Position numbers and translations under genes: made by a program
Origin: Flavobacteriaceae bacterium
GTDB taxonomy: Bacteria > Bacteroidota > Bacteroidia > Flavobacteriales > Flavobacteriaceae
Assembly (NCBI GenBank): GCA_013042825.1
Contig: JABDPL010000016.1
Coordinates: forward strand, 1-13,021
DNA: 13,021 bases
Direction: 5' to 3'
The notes under the pieces: generated by a model
Databases searched by the model: none
Told to the model about the DNA's origin: nothing
What the model saw: only the letters and a program-made list of their open reading frames with translations
Shown: one piece after another, positions 1 through 7,819 of the stretch
Layout of the letters: the number at the start of each line of letters is the position of its first letter
Position numbering within the stretch: position 1 is the first letter of the stretch

Positions 1-380
1 ACAATGACCTGGGCGCCTCTTCTGATCTGTTTGGCTTGCTCGCTTATGCTTGCTCCGCCATAAACCGGGGCGATGTTCAGCCCTTTGTAATATTTACCGT
101 AATGTTTGATTTCATTGGTGATTTGCAAACAAAGTTCGCGGGTTGGTGCGAGCACCAGAGCCTGGGTGGTCCTGCTGTTAACATCGATCTGTTGTAATAT
201 GGGGAAACCAAATGCTGCGGTTTTTCCGGTGCCTGTTTGGGCCAGGGCAACCAGGTCTTTAAATGAGTTGGTTAAAACGGGAATGGCCTTTTCCTGTATT
301 TCTGTAGGGGTTTCAAACCCGAGATCTTTAATGGCCAATAGAAGATTCTCTTCCAGGCCGAGATCGGCGAATGTTGTCAT
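1..380 (-). CDS. DEAD-box ATP-dependent RNA helicase, N-terminal part (runs off left edge)
   Basis: ATP-dependent RNA-unwinding enzyme of the DEAD-box family, acting in the cytoplasm on ribosome assembly or mRNA structure. Only 126 residues lie in the window, read on the minus strand from an ATG at 380-378; the rest lies left of position 1. Visible motifs are the Q motif (F22 to Q29, FETPTEIQ), Walker A or motif I (AQTGTGKT, residues 47-54), motif Ia (PTREL, 79-83) and the GG motif near residues 108-109. The DEAD box itself falls outside. The start is the first ATG, a few residues before the aromatic residue that begins the domain, as is usual for short bacterial helicases. The gene points away from the sugar genes and is probably unrelated to them. 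The exact subgroup (CsdA/DeaD, RhlE or other) cannot be told without the C-terminus. Confidence 0.95.
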   Translation of the reverse strand, partial: MTTFADLGLEENLLLAIKDLGFETPTEIQEKAIPVLTNSFKDLVALAQTGTGKTAAFGFPILQQIDVNSRTTQALVLAPTRELCLQITNEIKHYGKYYKGLNIAPVYGGASISEQAKQIRRGAQVI

Positions 381-392
381 TTTGAATTGTAA

Positions 393-439
393 GTATTCGA
401 TTATGTCATGTGTGTTACATGAGAAGCGAATCGACATAC
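393..439 (-). promoter_or_regulatory. Imperfect hairpin in the helicase mRNA leader
   Basis: An inverted repeat in three blocks: GTAT (393-396) with ATAC (436-439), TCGATT (397-402) with AATCGA (429-434), and TCATGT (406-411) with ACATGA (417-422). Read as minus-strand RNA this gives 16 base pairs, with a one-base bulge at 435, an internal loop of 3/6 nt and a 5-nt apical loop. It ends 12 nt before the helicase ATG. No U-run follows it, so it does not look like a terminator. A role in control of helicase translation or mRNA stability is inference. Confidence 0.5.
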
Positions 440-489
440 TTAAACCTAAATCTTCCGGTAACACTATCCTCACCCTGAGGAAAAGGTTG

Positions 490-523
490 CAAATATAGGG
501 TTTCTAAGGATATGGAAACTCAA
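490..523 (-). promoter_or_regulatory. Probable promoter of the helicase gene
   Basis: On the minus strand TATATTTG (497-490) matches the Bacteroidota -7 box TAnnTTTG exactly. A TTG (523-521) lies 23 nt upstream, at the long end of the known 17-23 nt spacing. Transcription would begin near position 483, leaving a leader of about 100 nt before the ATG at 380. The match is by eye only. Confidence 0.5.
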
Positions 524-596
524 ATTAAACAATAAGTTTGAACGGGCAGTTATAAGGGCAGGGACTTTCTGACAGAGCATTTTTCTTTAAAATGAC

Positions 597-604
597 TACA
601 TTTG
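597..604 (+). promoter_or_regulatory. Probable -7 box of the GH32-MFS-fructokinase operon
   Basis: TACATTTG matches the Bacteroidota -7 consensus TAnnTTTG and lies 49 bp before the GH32 ATG, giving a leader of roughly 40-45 nt. No TTG is found at 17-23 nt upstream, so the -33 half is weak, as is common where an activator is needed. Two GGGCAG hexamers (544-549 and 556-561) lie upstream at about -60. The 273-bp gap between the helicase and GH32 holds only these promoter-like elements and the helicase leader; I see no further gene in it. Confidence 0.45.
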
Positions 605-653
605 ATTCAAAGCCAAACTACCTGGCCTATTAAATTAAAATAGTCTTATCCTG

Positions 654-2174
654 ATGAGGGTTATTCAATTTGTATTCACCATTGCAGTCATTCTGGTGTT
701 TTCTGCCTGCAGGAATTCTGAAAGAATTGAACCGAATATAACCCGTGTACAGCAAACTAAAGAGCAATTCCGTCCGCATTTCCATTTCACCCCAGAGGAA
801 AAATGGATGAATGATCCAAACGGATTGGTTTATCATAATGAATATTATCACCTCTTTTATCAATATTATCCGGATAGTACCGTTTGGGGCCCCATGCACT
901 GGGGACATGCCCGAAGCAAGGACCTCCTGAAGTGGGAGCACCTGCCCATAGCGCTTTATCCTGACAGTCTAGGCTATATCTTTTCCGGTAGTGCTGTGGT
1001 AGACAAAAAGAACACAGCCGGTTTTGGTAAAGATGCCATGGTGGCTATTTACACCTATCATGATCCGGTCGGGGAGAAGGCAGGCGCAATCGATTTTCAA
1101 ACCCAGGGCATTGCCTACAGCAATGATGACGGAATGACCTGGACAAAGTACAGCGGCAATCCTGTTATTCCTAATCCAGGCATTCGTGACTTTCGTGACC
1201 CCAAGGTCTTTTGGAATGACGAAAAAGGAATTTGGCAAATGGCCCTGGTGGCTGGTGATCATGTGATCTTTTATGAATCTTCCGACCTTAAATCATGGAT
1301 TAAGCTGAGTGAATTCCGTTTTGAAGATGATGAGGATCTGGGGGTATGGGAATGCCCTGATCTCTTTAAACTTCCGGTGGAGGGATCTTTCGAAGAAAAA
1401 TGGGTACTGATTATAAGTCATGGAACAGGAGCACCAAATGGCGGGTCAGGCACGCGTTATTTTATAGGTGAATTCGATGGCACAACTTTTATAACCGAAC
1501 AAACCGCCAGTAAATGGATCGACTACGGTACAGACAACTATGCGGGAGTCACCTATAACGATGCCCCTGCTAATAACAGGATATTTATCGGTTGGATGAG
1601 CAATTGGGCCTATGCTATTTATACACCAACAAAACGATGGCGAAGTGCTATGACCTTGCCGAGGACGCTTACGCTGCATAAAGAAGGTAATACATATTAT
1701 CTCAAGAGTAAAGTTATTGATGGCTATAAAGTATTTCTTGAATCCATTGCCAGTGAAGGCGAAACCGGAGATTTCGAAAGTGAGTTTTTACAACGATCAC
1801 ACATGAGTTTCCAGGTGTCATTCGACTCAGACCTCAAGCTGGAGATCGGTAATCAGTTTAAGGAAAGATTTACTTTCGGCTATTTGAAGGATAAAGGTAT
1901 CTTTTATACCAACCGCAGCAGATCGGGAATAGTTGATTTTAACGAAAGCTTTACGAATCCATCTCCACAGCTCATGAAGATCGGAGACCGGAATACCCTG
2001 AACATTGAGCTTTTTATAGACTCCTCTTCGATAGAGATTTTTATCGATGAAGGCCGCTATGTAATGACCAACCAGGTCTTTCCTGAAAATCCATATACGA
2101 CGCTGCGGGTATTATCGCAGAACACCGCAATTTCCGGGTTTAAAGCCGAACGGATTGAAAGTACCACTAAATAA
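654..2174 (+). CDS. GH32 beta-fructosidase lipoprotein (sucrose / levan / inulin hydrolase)
   Basis: Glycoside hydrolase family 32 enzyme that releases fructose from sucrose or fructans with retention of configuration. The 506-residue protein begins with a short hydrophobic signal and a lipobox-like FSAC, with the anchored cysteine at residue 19, so it should sit as a lipoprotein on the outer membrane or in the periplasm. All three catalytic acids are visible: the nucleophile D54 in WMNDPNG, D182 in the RDP motif (transition-state stabiliser) and E233 in ECPDLF (acid/base). The remainder fits the five-bladed propeller followed by the C-terminal beta-sandwich, at full family length. It is the first gene of a tight operon: the MFS gene follows after 5 nt. 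Together with the fructokinase this argues for sucrose or short beta-fructans as substrate. Exo- versus endo-action and sucrose versus levan cannot be decided from sequence alone. Confidence 0.93.
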   Translation: MRVIQFVFTIAVILVFSACRNSERIEPNITRVQQTKEQFRPHFHFTPEEKWMNDPNGLVYHNEYYHLFYQYYPDSTVWGPMHWGHARSKDLLKWEHLPIALYPDSLGYIFSGSAVVDKKNTAGFGKDAMVAIYTYHDPVGEKAGAIDFQTQGIAYSNDDGMTWTKYSGNPVIPNPGIRDFRDPKVFWNDEKGIWQMALVAGDHVIFYESSDLKSWIKLSEFRFEDDEDLGVWECPDLFKLPVEGSFEEKWVLIISHGTGAPNGGSGTRYFIGEFDGTTFITEQTASKWIDYGTDNYAGVTYNDAPANNRIFIGWMSNWAYAIYTPTKRWRSAMTLPRTLTLHKEGNTYYLKSKVIDGYKVFLESIASEGETGDFESEFLQRSHMSFQVSFDSDLKLEIGNQFKERFTFGYLKDKGIFYTNRSRSGIVDFNESFTNPSPQLMKIGDRNTLNIELFIDSSSIEIFIDEGRYVMTNQVFPENPYTTLRVLSQNTAISGFKAERIESTTK

Positions 2175-2179
2175 ACATC

Positions 2180-3526
2180 ATGAATAACAGAAAACTGTTT
2201 TATTGGAGTATAACTGTAGCACTTGCCGGATTTCTTTTCGGATTTGATACAGTGGTAATTTCGGGGGCGGACAAAGCCCTTTCGGAAATGTGGGCCGGCA
2301 ATAAACTATTAGGTGACTCAGATGCCTTTCATGGGATTGTGGTCATGTCCTCAGCCTTATGGGGCACGGTATTAGGCGCGATTTTCGGGGCCTGGCCGAC
2401 TAACAAATGGGGAAGAAAAAATACGTTGCTTCTTATAGGAGTCCTCTATGCTGTATCGGCTATTGGGTCTGCAGTTGTCAGCGATCCCTATACATTTGCG
2501 ATCTTCAGATTCATAGGCGGAATTGGCGTAGGTGCATCAACTATTGCCGCACCGGCCTATGTGTCTGAAATAGCGCCACCTAAGCAACGCGGCCGATTAG
2601 TGGCCTTGTATCAATTCAATATCGTGTTTGGAATTCTCCTGGCCTTCGCTTCCAATTTTGTAATAAGTGAACTTGTTCAGCAATCGGCATGGCGATGGAT
2701 GATTGGGGTGGAAGCTATTCCAGCTGTAATCTATACCTTAATGGTGATTGGCATTCCACGTAGTCCGAGATGGCTGATCCTTCAAGGGAGGACCGATGAA
2801 GCGATCCCGGTTCTAAAAAAGCTTAATCCGGAGGCCGATCCTCAAAAGCTTATTGACCAACTCAATAAAGAACGCAGCGAACAAGCAGTCGGGGAATCGG
2901 TGTTTATAAAAAAATACCGAAAACCATTGCTCCTTGTTTTGGCCATTGCTGCATTTAATCAATTCTCAGGTATCAATGCATTCCTGTATTATTCCCCACG
3001 GATATTTGAATTGGCAGGACTGGAGAAAAGTTCCGCTTTGATGGGCACCATTGGGGTGGGCGCAGTAAACCTCATATTTACCCTTGTTGGCATGGCGCTT
3101 ATCGATAAATTAGGAAGGAAACAACTCATGTATATGGGATCTCTTGGATACATAATATCACTTGCGTTGGTGACCTATGCCTTTTCTACGGAATGGCTCG
3201 GGTTGCATATACCGGTCTTTTTCTTTTTATTCATAGCCTCACACGCTATTGGTCAGGGAGCCGTGATATGGGTATTTATTTCTGAAATTTTCCCGAATCA
3301 TTTAAGGGCCCAGGGACAAGCCGTAGGCAGTTCCACCCATTGGGTGTTGGCCGCCTCCATACCGGCATTGGTTCCTTTATTGTTCGCGAAGATCGGTCCT
3401 CCTGTGGTATTCGGGTTCTTTGCCTTTATGATGGTCCTTCAATTGCTCTGGGTCTATGCCGTTATGCCTGAGACCAAGGGCGTGCCATTGGAAGAATTGA
3501 GTAAAAAATTATCTGGTGATGACTAA
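2180..3526 (+). CDS. Sugar-porter family MFS transporter (probably fructose uptake)
   Basis: Inner-membrane carrier of the sugar porter family (the GLUT/XylE branch of the major facilitator superfamily), 448 residues, consistent with 12 membrane segments. Family marks seen are NKWGRK after the second segment (75-80), PAYVSEIAPPKQRG (125-138), PRSPRWL (193-199) before the central loop, the sugar-site motif NQFSGIN (260-266), DKLGRK in the second half, and PETKG near the C-terminus. The first residue of the usual QQ pair in the sugar-binding motif is asparagine here (N260). It lies between a GH32 gene, 5 nt upstream, and a fructokinase whose start overlaps its end, so fructose is the likeliest cargo, perhaps with proton symport. 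Uptake of intact sucrose is possible but less likely because GH32 acts outside the cytoplasm. Confidence 0.92.
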   Translation: MNNRKLFYWSITVALAGFLFGFDTVVISGADKALSEMWAGNKLLGDSDAFHGIVVMSSALWGTVLGAIFGAWPTNKWGRKNTLLLIGVLYAVSAIGSAVVSDPYTFAIFRFIGGIGVGASTIAAPAYVSEIAPPKQRGRLVALYQFNIVFGILLAFASNFVISELVQQSAWRWMIGVEAIPAVIYTLMVIGIPRSPRWLILQGRTDEAIPVLKKLNPEADPQKLIDQLNKERSEQAVGESVFIKKYRKPLLLVLAIAAFNQFSGINAFLYYSPRIFELAGLEKSSALMGTIGVGAVNLIFTLVGMALIDKLGRKQLMYMGSLGYIISLALVTYAFSTEWLGLHIPVFFFLFIASHAIGQGAVIWVFISEIFPNHLRAQGQAVGSSTHWVLAASIPALVPLLFAKIGPPVVFGFFAFMMVLQLLWVYAVMPETKGVPLEELSKKLSGDD

Positions 3527-4409
3527 GTCGATCGTATGTTTTGGTGAAGTGCTCTGGGATGTGTTCCCAACGCATAAAAAAATTGGTGGCGCCCCGCTGA
3601 ATGTGGCCTTAAGGCTACATGCGCTCGGAGCTGATGTGTGCATGATCAGCAGTATTGGAAATGATGAACTGGGAGAGAAACTTCTTGAATTTGTCAAAGG
3701 TCGCGGACTTGATCATAAGGCCATTCAAATTAACGAGCAATTTAAAACCGGAAAGGTCAAGGTTATGCTTGATGCTAAAGGTTCAGCCACTTACGACATC
3801 ATGTTTCCCAGGGCCTGGGATCATATAGCCCTTTCCGAAGAAAATAAGAACCTCGTTTGCAAGTCTGATGCCATGGTTTTTGGAAGCCTTGTAGGCCGCG
3901 GTGAGACCTCCAGGGACACCCTGTATGACTTGTTAAAACTGGCGCCCTACAAGATCTTCGATATTAACCTGAGAGAACCCTATTATACCCAGGGCAGTCT
4001 TGAACACCTGATGCGGGAAGCTGATTTTATCAAGTTCAATGATGACGAGTTATTTGAGATCGCTGGGGAAATGGGATCGAAATACAATTCCATAGAACAG
4101 AATATCAGATTTATTTCTGAAGTTACGAATACAACCCGCGTTTGTGTGACCAAAGGTCAACACGGTGCCGTCCTGCTCTATGACCAAAAATTCTATTACA
4201 ACAGTGGTTATCTGGTAAAAGTAGTTGATACCGTAGGTGCCGGGGATTCCTTCTTGGCGACATTAACCTATTATCTGCTCAATGGCGAAGACCCTCAAAA
4301 GGCCGTTGATTATGCTTGTGCTGTCGGGGCGCTGGTAGCACAAAATGAAGGCGCGAACCCTGATATTTCTGCCGAGGAGATCGAGCGTTTTGTTAATCCT
4401 TATTCCTGA
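3519..4409 (+). CDS. PfkB-family fructokinase
   Basis: ATP-dependent kinase of the PfkB/ribokinase family, 296 residues, expected to turn fructose into fructose-6-phosphate in the cytoplasm. Signature 1 is seen as GGAPLNVALRLHALGADV (residues 23-40), typical of bacterial fructokinases, and signature 2 as DTVGAGDSF (237-245) with the catalytic base D243 and the anion-hole glycines before it. FDINLREPYY (148-156) is the usual mid-domain motif. I chose ATG at 3519 over the in-frame GTG just before it; the gene then overlaps the end of the transporter by 8 nt, implying translational coupling. It completes the set GH32, carrier, kinase, feeding fructose into glycolysis without a PTS. Other PfkB sugars are possible, but the context strongly favours fructose. 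Confidence 0.92.
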   Translation: MTKSIVCFGEVLWDVFPTHKKIGGAPLNVALRLHALGADVCMISSIGNDELGEKLLEFVKGRGLDHKAIQINEQFKTGKVKVMLDAKGSATYDIMFPRAWDHIALSEENKNLVCKSDAMVFGSLVGRGETSRDTLYDLLKLAPYKIFDINLREPYYTQGSLEHLMREADFIKFNDDELFEIAGEMGSKYNSIEQNIRFISEVTNTTRVCVTKGQHGAVLLYDQKFYYNSGYLVKVVDTVGAGDSFLATLTYYLLNGEDPQKAVDYACAVGALVAQNEGANPDISAEEIERFVNPYS

Positions 4410-4484
4410 TAAGACGAACTTGATTCCCTCCATTGATAACGCATTGAATTTTATTCCTATTTTAGTGTCGCTAACTGATAAGAC
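4406..4484 (+). repeat. Direct repeat CTGATAAGAC, two copies 69 bp apart
   Basis: The same 10 bases occur at 4406-4415, across the fructokinase stop codon, and at 4475-4484, 8 bp before the symporter ATG. They flank the only sizeable gap between the plus-strand genes. Chance is possible in AT-rich spacer DNA; a regulator-binding role is only a guess. Confidence 0.3.
4433..4465 (+). promoter_or_regulatory. Possible promoter of the symporter-GH13 pair
   Basis: TTG at 4433-4435, a 22-nt spacer, then TATTTTAG at 4458-4465, one base off TAnnTTTG. Transcription would start near 4472, about 20 nt before the ATG at 4493. The 83-bp gap after the fructokinase has no clear terminator hairpin, so read-through from the upstream operon is also likely. 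Confidence 0.33.
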
Positions 4485-4492
4485 TTAACACT

Positions 4493-6145
4493 ATGCTTTC
4501 TGCTATTTCCTTTATTGGGTTCACCGGGCTTGTGGCCTTGATCGCATGGCTTTCCACGCGTAAAACTGACGAAAGTACCGCAGACGGATTTTATCTAGGC
4601 GGTCGCTCGCTAGGCGCGGTTACCATTGCCGGATCATTGCTTCTCACCAATCTTTCCGCCGAACAGATAGTGGGTTTGAATGCCAATGCCTTTTCAGAAG
4701 GACTAATGGTGATGGCCTGGGAAACCCTTGCGGCTATTGCTATCATTTTTGCAGCCATTTTTCTCTTGCCCAAATACCTGAGCTCGGGCATCACGACCAT
4801 TCCGGAATTTATCGAGGCCCGCTTCGACCATCATACAAAATCATTGCTCTCGCTCTTGTTCCTGGCAGCATACGGGATCGTGCTCTTGCCAACCGTGTTA
4901 TATTCAGGGTCACTTGCATTCAGCACTATGTTCGATCTTCCGGAAACTTTAGGCCTTGGCCAATGGCCGGTGATCTGGATATGCGTCTGGAGTATCGGAA
5001 TAATCGGTATTATCTATGCGATCTTTGGTGGTCTGAAAGCAGTAGCCGTTTCCGACTTGGTTAATGCCATTGGGTTATTGATCGGTGGATTATTGATCCC
5101 GATTTTCGCCTTGCGGATAATAGGCGATGGAAATATCGGACAAGGTTTATCAACGCTTTGGGAAAGTCACCCCGATAAGTTTAAGATGCAAGGCGCCGTT
5201 GATTCTTCTATTCCCTTCGGAACGGTTTTTACCGGGATGATGATTGCCCAGATCTACTATTGGGGCACTAACCAATCTATCCTCCAAAGGGTATTTGCCG
5301 CAAAGAACCTGAAAGAAGGCCAGAAGGGGATGATGCTTGCTGCACTGGTGAAATTCCTGATCCCTGTGGTCGTTGTTCTTCCTGGAATACTGGCCTGGCA
5401 TATTTTTGGTGACAGCCTTGAAAATGCAGACCAGGCTTATCCGGCCTTGGTTAAAGAGGTACTCCCGGCAGCTTTTATGGGCTTTTTCGCGGCGGTATTA
5501 TTTGGTGCCGTATTGAGTTCATTCAATAGTCTGCTGAATAGTAGCGCAACACTTTTTGGATTTGACCTCTACAAAGAATATTTCAGAAAAGATGCTACCG
5601 GGCCTCAGACGGTAAGGGCAGGTAAAACTTTCGGGTTGATACTCGGACTGATTTCCATGACCATAGCGCCTTTTATCATTTATGCACCAGATGGCTTATT
5701 CCAATATATTCAAACCGCTCTTGGCAGTTTGAGCACACCTATCCTGGCTGTGGTCCTTACAGGTGTCTTTACCAAAAAAGTGCCTGCAATAGGCGCCAAG
5801 ATCGTTATGATTGGAAGTGTGACGCTATATTTGATCAGCCAGATGATTATTGGCCCCATATTCGTTGAGAATGCGCTTGCAGAGGCGGCAGCCAGTGGAA
5901 TAACAGATCCTGATGCCTTAAGCATTATTGAAGCTGAGGCCTATCCACATTACCTGCATGTCATGGGGATGCTGTTTGTGCTTAACGTTATTTTCATGAT
6001 CATTATGTCAAAAGTTAAGCCGAAAACCGATGAATACAAGCCAAAACTCACCGATGCTATCGATACAACGCCATGGAAGTATACCATCGTTGCTGGAATT
6101 GTAATCGCAGCATTAGTGATCAGTACATATGTGATCTTCAATTAA
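4493..6145 (+). CDS. SGLT-like sodium/sugar symporter (SSS family)
   Basis: Sodium:solute symporter of the inner membrane, 550 residues, close in style to the Vibrio galactose carrier vSGLT. Residues matching that carrier's sugar and sodium sites can be seen: AEQ at 56-58 and E77 in the first segments, N260 in YYWGTNQ, K287 in the following helix (VKFLIP), and the serine pair S342-S343 in VLSSFNSLLNS, which lines the sodium site. DGFYLGGRSL (31-40) and TIPEFIEARF (102-111) are family marks. This supports sodium-driven uptake of glucose, galactose or a glucoside. It precedes the cytoplasmic GH13 gene by 15 nt, so an alpha-glucoside or the glucose set free from sucrose by GH32 is the likely cargo. 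The stretch around residues 465-485, before the last membrane segments, is polar and is probably an extramembrane loop. Confidence 0.93.
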   Translation: MLSAISFIGFTGLVALIAWLSTRKTDESTADGFYLGGRSLGAVTIAGSLLLTNLSAEQIVGLNANAFSEGLMVMAWETLAAIAIIFAAIFLLPKYLSSGITTIPEFIEARFDHHTKSLLSLLFLAAYGIVLLPTVLYSGSLAFSTMFDLPETLGLGQWPVIWICVWSIGIIGIIYAIFGGLKAVAVSDLVNAIGLLIGGLLIPIFALRIIGDGNIGQGLSTLWESHPDKFKMQGAVDSSIPFGTVFTGMMIAQIYYWGTNQSILQRVFAAKNLKEGQKGMMLAALVKFLIPVVVVLPGILAWHIFGDSLENADQAYPALVKEVLPAAFMGFFAAVLFGAVLSSFNSLLNSSATLFGFDLYKEYFRKDATGPQTVRAGKTFGLILGLISMTIAPFIIYAPDGLFQYIQTALGSLSTPILAVVLTGVFTKKVPAIGAKIVMIGSVTLYLISQMIIGPIFVENALAEAAASGITDPDALSIIEAEAYPHYLHVMGMLFVLNVIFMIIMSKVKPKTDEYKPKLTDAIDTTPWKYTIVAGIVIAALVISTYVIFN

Positions 6146-6160
6146 ACCGAAGAATTGGGC

Positions 6161-7819
6161 ATGAAAAGGACCTGGTGGAAAGAGGGCGTAGTCTATCAGA
6201 TCTATCCGAGATCCTATATGGATTCAACCGGCAACGGCATTGGCGATATCCCGGGGATCATCAGCAAGCTTGATTATATAAAATCCCTTGGAGTCGATAT
6301 CATCTGGCTATGCCCGGTTTATGAATCCCCTAATGATGATAATGGCTACGATATCAGTGACTATCGCAAGATTTCGGATGAATTTGGAGGTGACACGGCA
6401 TTTGACGAGCTCTTGTCTGAAATGCATGCCAGGGGATTAAAACTGGTCATGGACCTGGTAGCCAATCACTCCTCCGATGAACACCGTTGGTTTGAGGAAT
6501 CCAGGAAATCAAAAGACAGCCCTTATCGGGATTATTATTTCTGGAAACCGGGCAAAAACGGTCAGCCGCCCAACAACTGGACCTCATTTTTTAGCGGCAG
6601 TACCTGGCAGTATGATGAATTAACAGATGAGTACTTTCTTCATTTATTCACTAAAAAACAACCCGACCTGAACTGGGAGAATCCTAAAGTGCGGCAGGAG
6701 ATCTATGATATCATGCACTATTGGTTCAGAAAGGGTGTTGACGGTTTCAGAATGGACGTGATCTCTCTTATTTCAAAGCAACTCCATTTTCCTGACGCTC
6801 AAAACCCGGAGAATTATAACAAGACGATTAATGCACACTATGCCAATGGGCCGAGGATACACGAGTACCTGCATGAGATGCATGAAGAGGTATTGAGTAA
6901 ATACGACATTATGACCGTTGGAGAGGGGCCTGGAATCAACCTGGATAATGGCCCGTTATATGTTGATGAAGACCGGAAGGAACTCCATATGGTCTTTCAT
7001 TTTGACCATATGTTCATCGATAATGGCCCGGGAGGCAAGTATGATCCAATAGATTTAAATTTCATCAGGTTCAAGGAGGTATTTAGCCTCTGGGATAAAC
7101 GGCTTAAGAAACAAGGCTGGGGAAGCATTTTCCTGGGCAACCATGATTTTTCCCGTATGGTTTCCCGATTTGGAAATGATAAGGCATTCAGGGAGGATTC
7201 AGCAAAAATGCTGGCCATGTTATTGCTAACCATGAGAGGCACGGTTTATATCTACCAGGGGGATGAGATAGGTATGACCAATGTAGCTTTTCCTTCTATT
7301 GAAGAATATAACGATGTAGAAACATTAAACAGCTGGAAGGAAGCAGAAGCCAACGGACGGGATATGAACGCATTTTTAAAGCTCGTTCACAAGCAAAGCC
7401 GGGATAACGCCCGGACACCCATGCAATGGGATGACTCAGTTCATGCGGGTTTCACATTGGCCGAACCCTGGCTAAAGATTAATCCGAATTATAAGACGAT
7501 CAATGTCGCATCAGAAGAACGGGATGATAATTCCATTTTAAATTTCTACCGGAAGATGATCGCCTACAGAAAATCGGATGATTGCCTCGTCTACGGCGAT
7601 TACCTGGACCTGGCCCCTGAGGATTCATGTCTTTTTGCCTATGCCCGTTGGAATGATCAGAATAAATATCTGGTTCTTCTGAATTTCTCAGATTCAGATT
7701 ATGCAGTTCCATCGGATATTGATACAACTGGGTATGACTCCGCAATTTCGAATATGGACGGATTTAACGGAAAGATTCTTCAACCCTGGCAGGGCGTGGT
7801 CTTGAAAAAACAGTCTTAG
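6161..7819 (+). CDS. GH13 alpha-glucosidase, oligo-1,6-glucosidase type (GH13_31-like)
   Basis: Cytoplasmic alpha-glucosidase of 552 residues with no signal peptide. The four GH13 regions are clear: DLVANH (98-103), GVDGFRMDV (192-200) with nucleophile D199, TVGEGPG with acid/base E255, and FLGNHD (324-329) with D329. With the ATG at 6161, chosen over an in-frame TTG two codons earlier, these numbers equal those I recall for Bacillus cereus oligo-1,6-glucosidase. V200, straight after the nucleophile, is the residue linked in this subfamily to alpha-1,6 rather than alpha-1,4 preference. NARTPMQWD (in the second half) is the usual GH13_31 mark. The RLDRD motif of sucrose isomerases is absent, so hydrolysis is expected. 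Isomaltose-type sugars, sucrose and glucosylglycerol are candidate substrates. It follows the symporter by 15 nt and ends in a 4-bp overlap with convergent glpK. Confidence 0.92.
   Translation: MKRTWWKEGVVYQIYPRSYMDSTGNGIGDIPGIISKLDYIKSLGVDIIWLCPVYESPNDDNGYDISDYRKISDEFGGDTAFDELLSEMHARGLKLVMDLVANHSSDEHRWFEESRKSKDSPYRDYYFWKPGKNGQPPNNWTSFFSGSTWQYDELTDEYFLHLFTKKQPDLNWENPKVRQEIYDIMHYWFRKGVDGFRMDVISLISKQLHFPDAQNPENYNKTINAHYANGPRIHEYLHEMHEEVLSKYDIMTVGEGPGINLDNGPLYVDEDRKELHMVFHFDHMFIDNGPGGKYDPIDLNFIRFKEVFSLWDKRLKKQGWGSIFLGNHDFSRMVSRFGNDKAFREDSAKMLAMLLLTMRGTVYIYQGDEIGMTNVAFPSIEEYNDVETLNSWKEAEANGRDMNAFLKLVHKQSRDNARTPMQWDDSVHAGFTLAEPWLKINPNYKTINVASEERDDNSILNFYRKMIAYRKSDDCLVYGDYLDLAPEDSCLFAYARWNDQNKYLVLLNFSDSDYAVPSDIDTTGYDSAISNMDGFNGKILQPWQGVVLKKQS

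Noticed and set aside
308..320. Near-perfect palindrome GGGTTT-C-AAACCC
   Set aside because: It lies inside the helicase coding region at the conserved Q-motif codons for G-F-E-T-P, so codon content explains it.
106..498. Open frame of 130 codons on the plus strand
   Set aside because: Most of it is antisense to the helicase N-terminus, whose motifs are unmistakable on the minus strand.
654..4409. A classical polysaccharide utilisation locus
   Set aside because: No SusC-like TonB receptor or SusD-like binding protein is encoded in the window, so it should not be called a PUL on this evidence.
4400..4458. TTATTCCT repeated at 4400-4407 and 4451-4458, considered as a tandem duplication
   Set aside because: The offset (51 bp) differs from that of the CTGATAAGAC copies (69 bp), so the two repeats do not come from one duplication.
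6161..7819. GH13 enzyme as a sucrose isomerase or trehalose-6-phosphate hydrolase
   Set aside because: The RLDRD isomerase motif is absent, and no trehalose PTS or trehalose-6-phosphate gene is nearby; the neighbouring trehalase acts on free trehalose.
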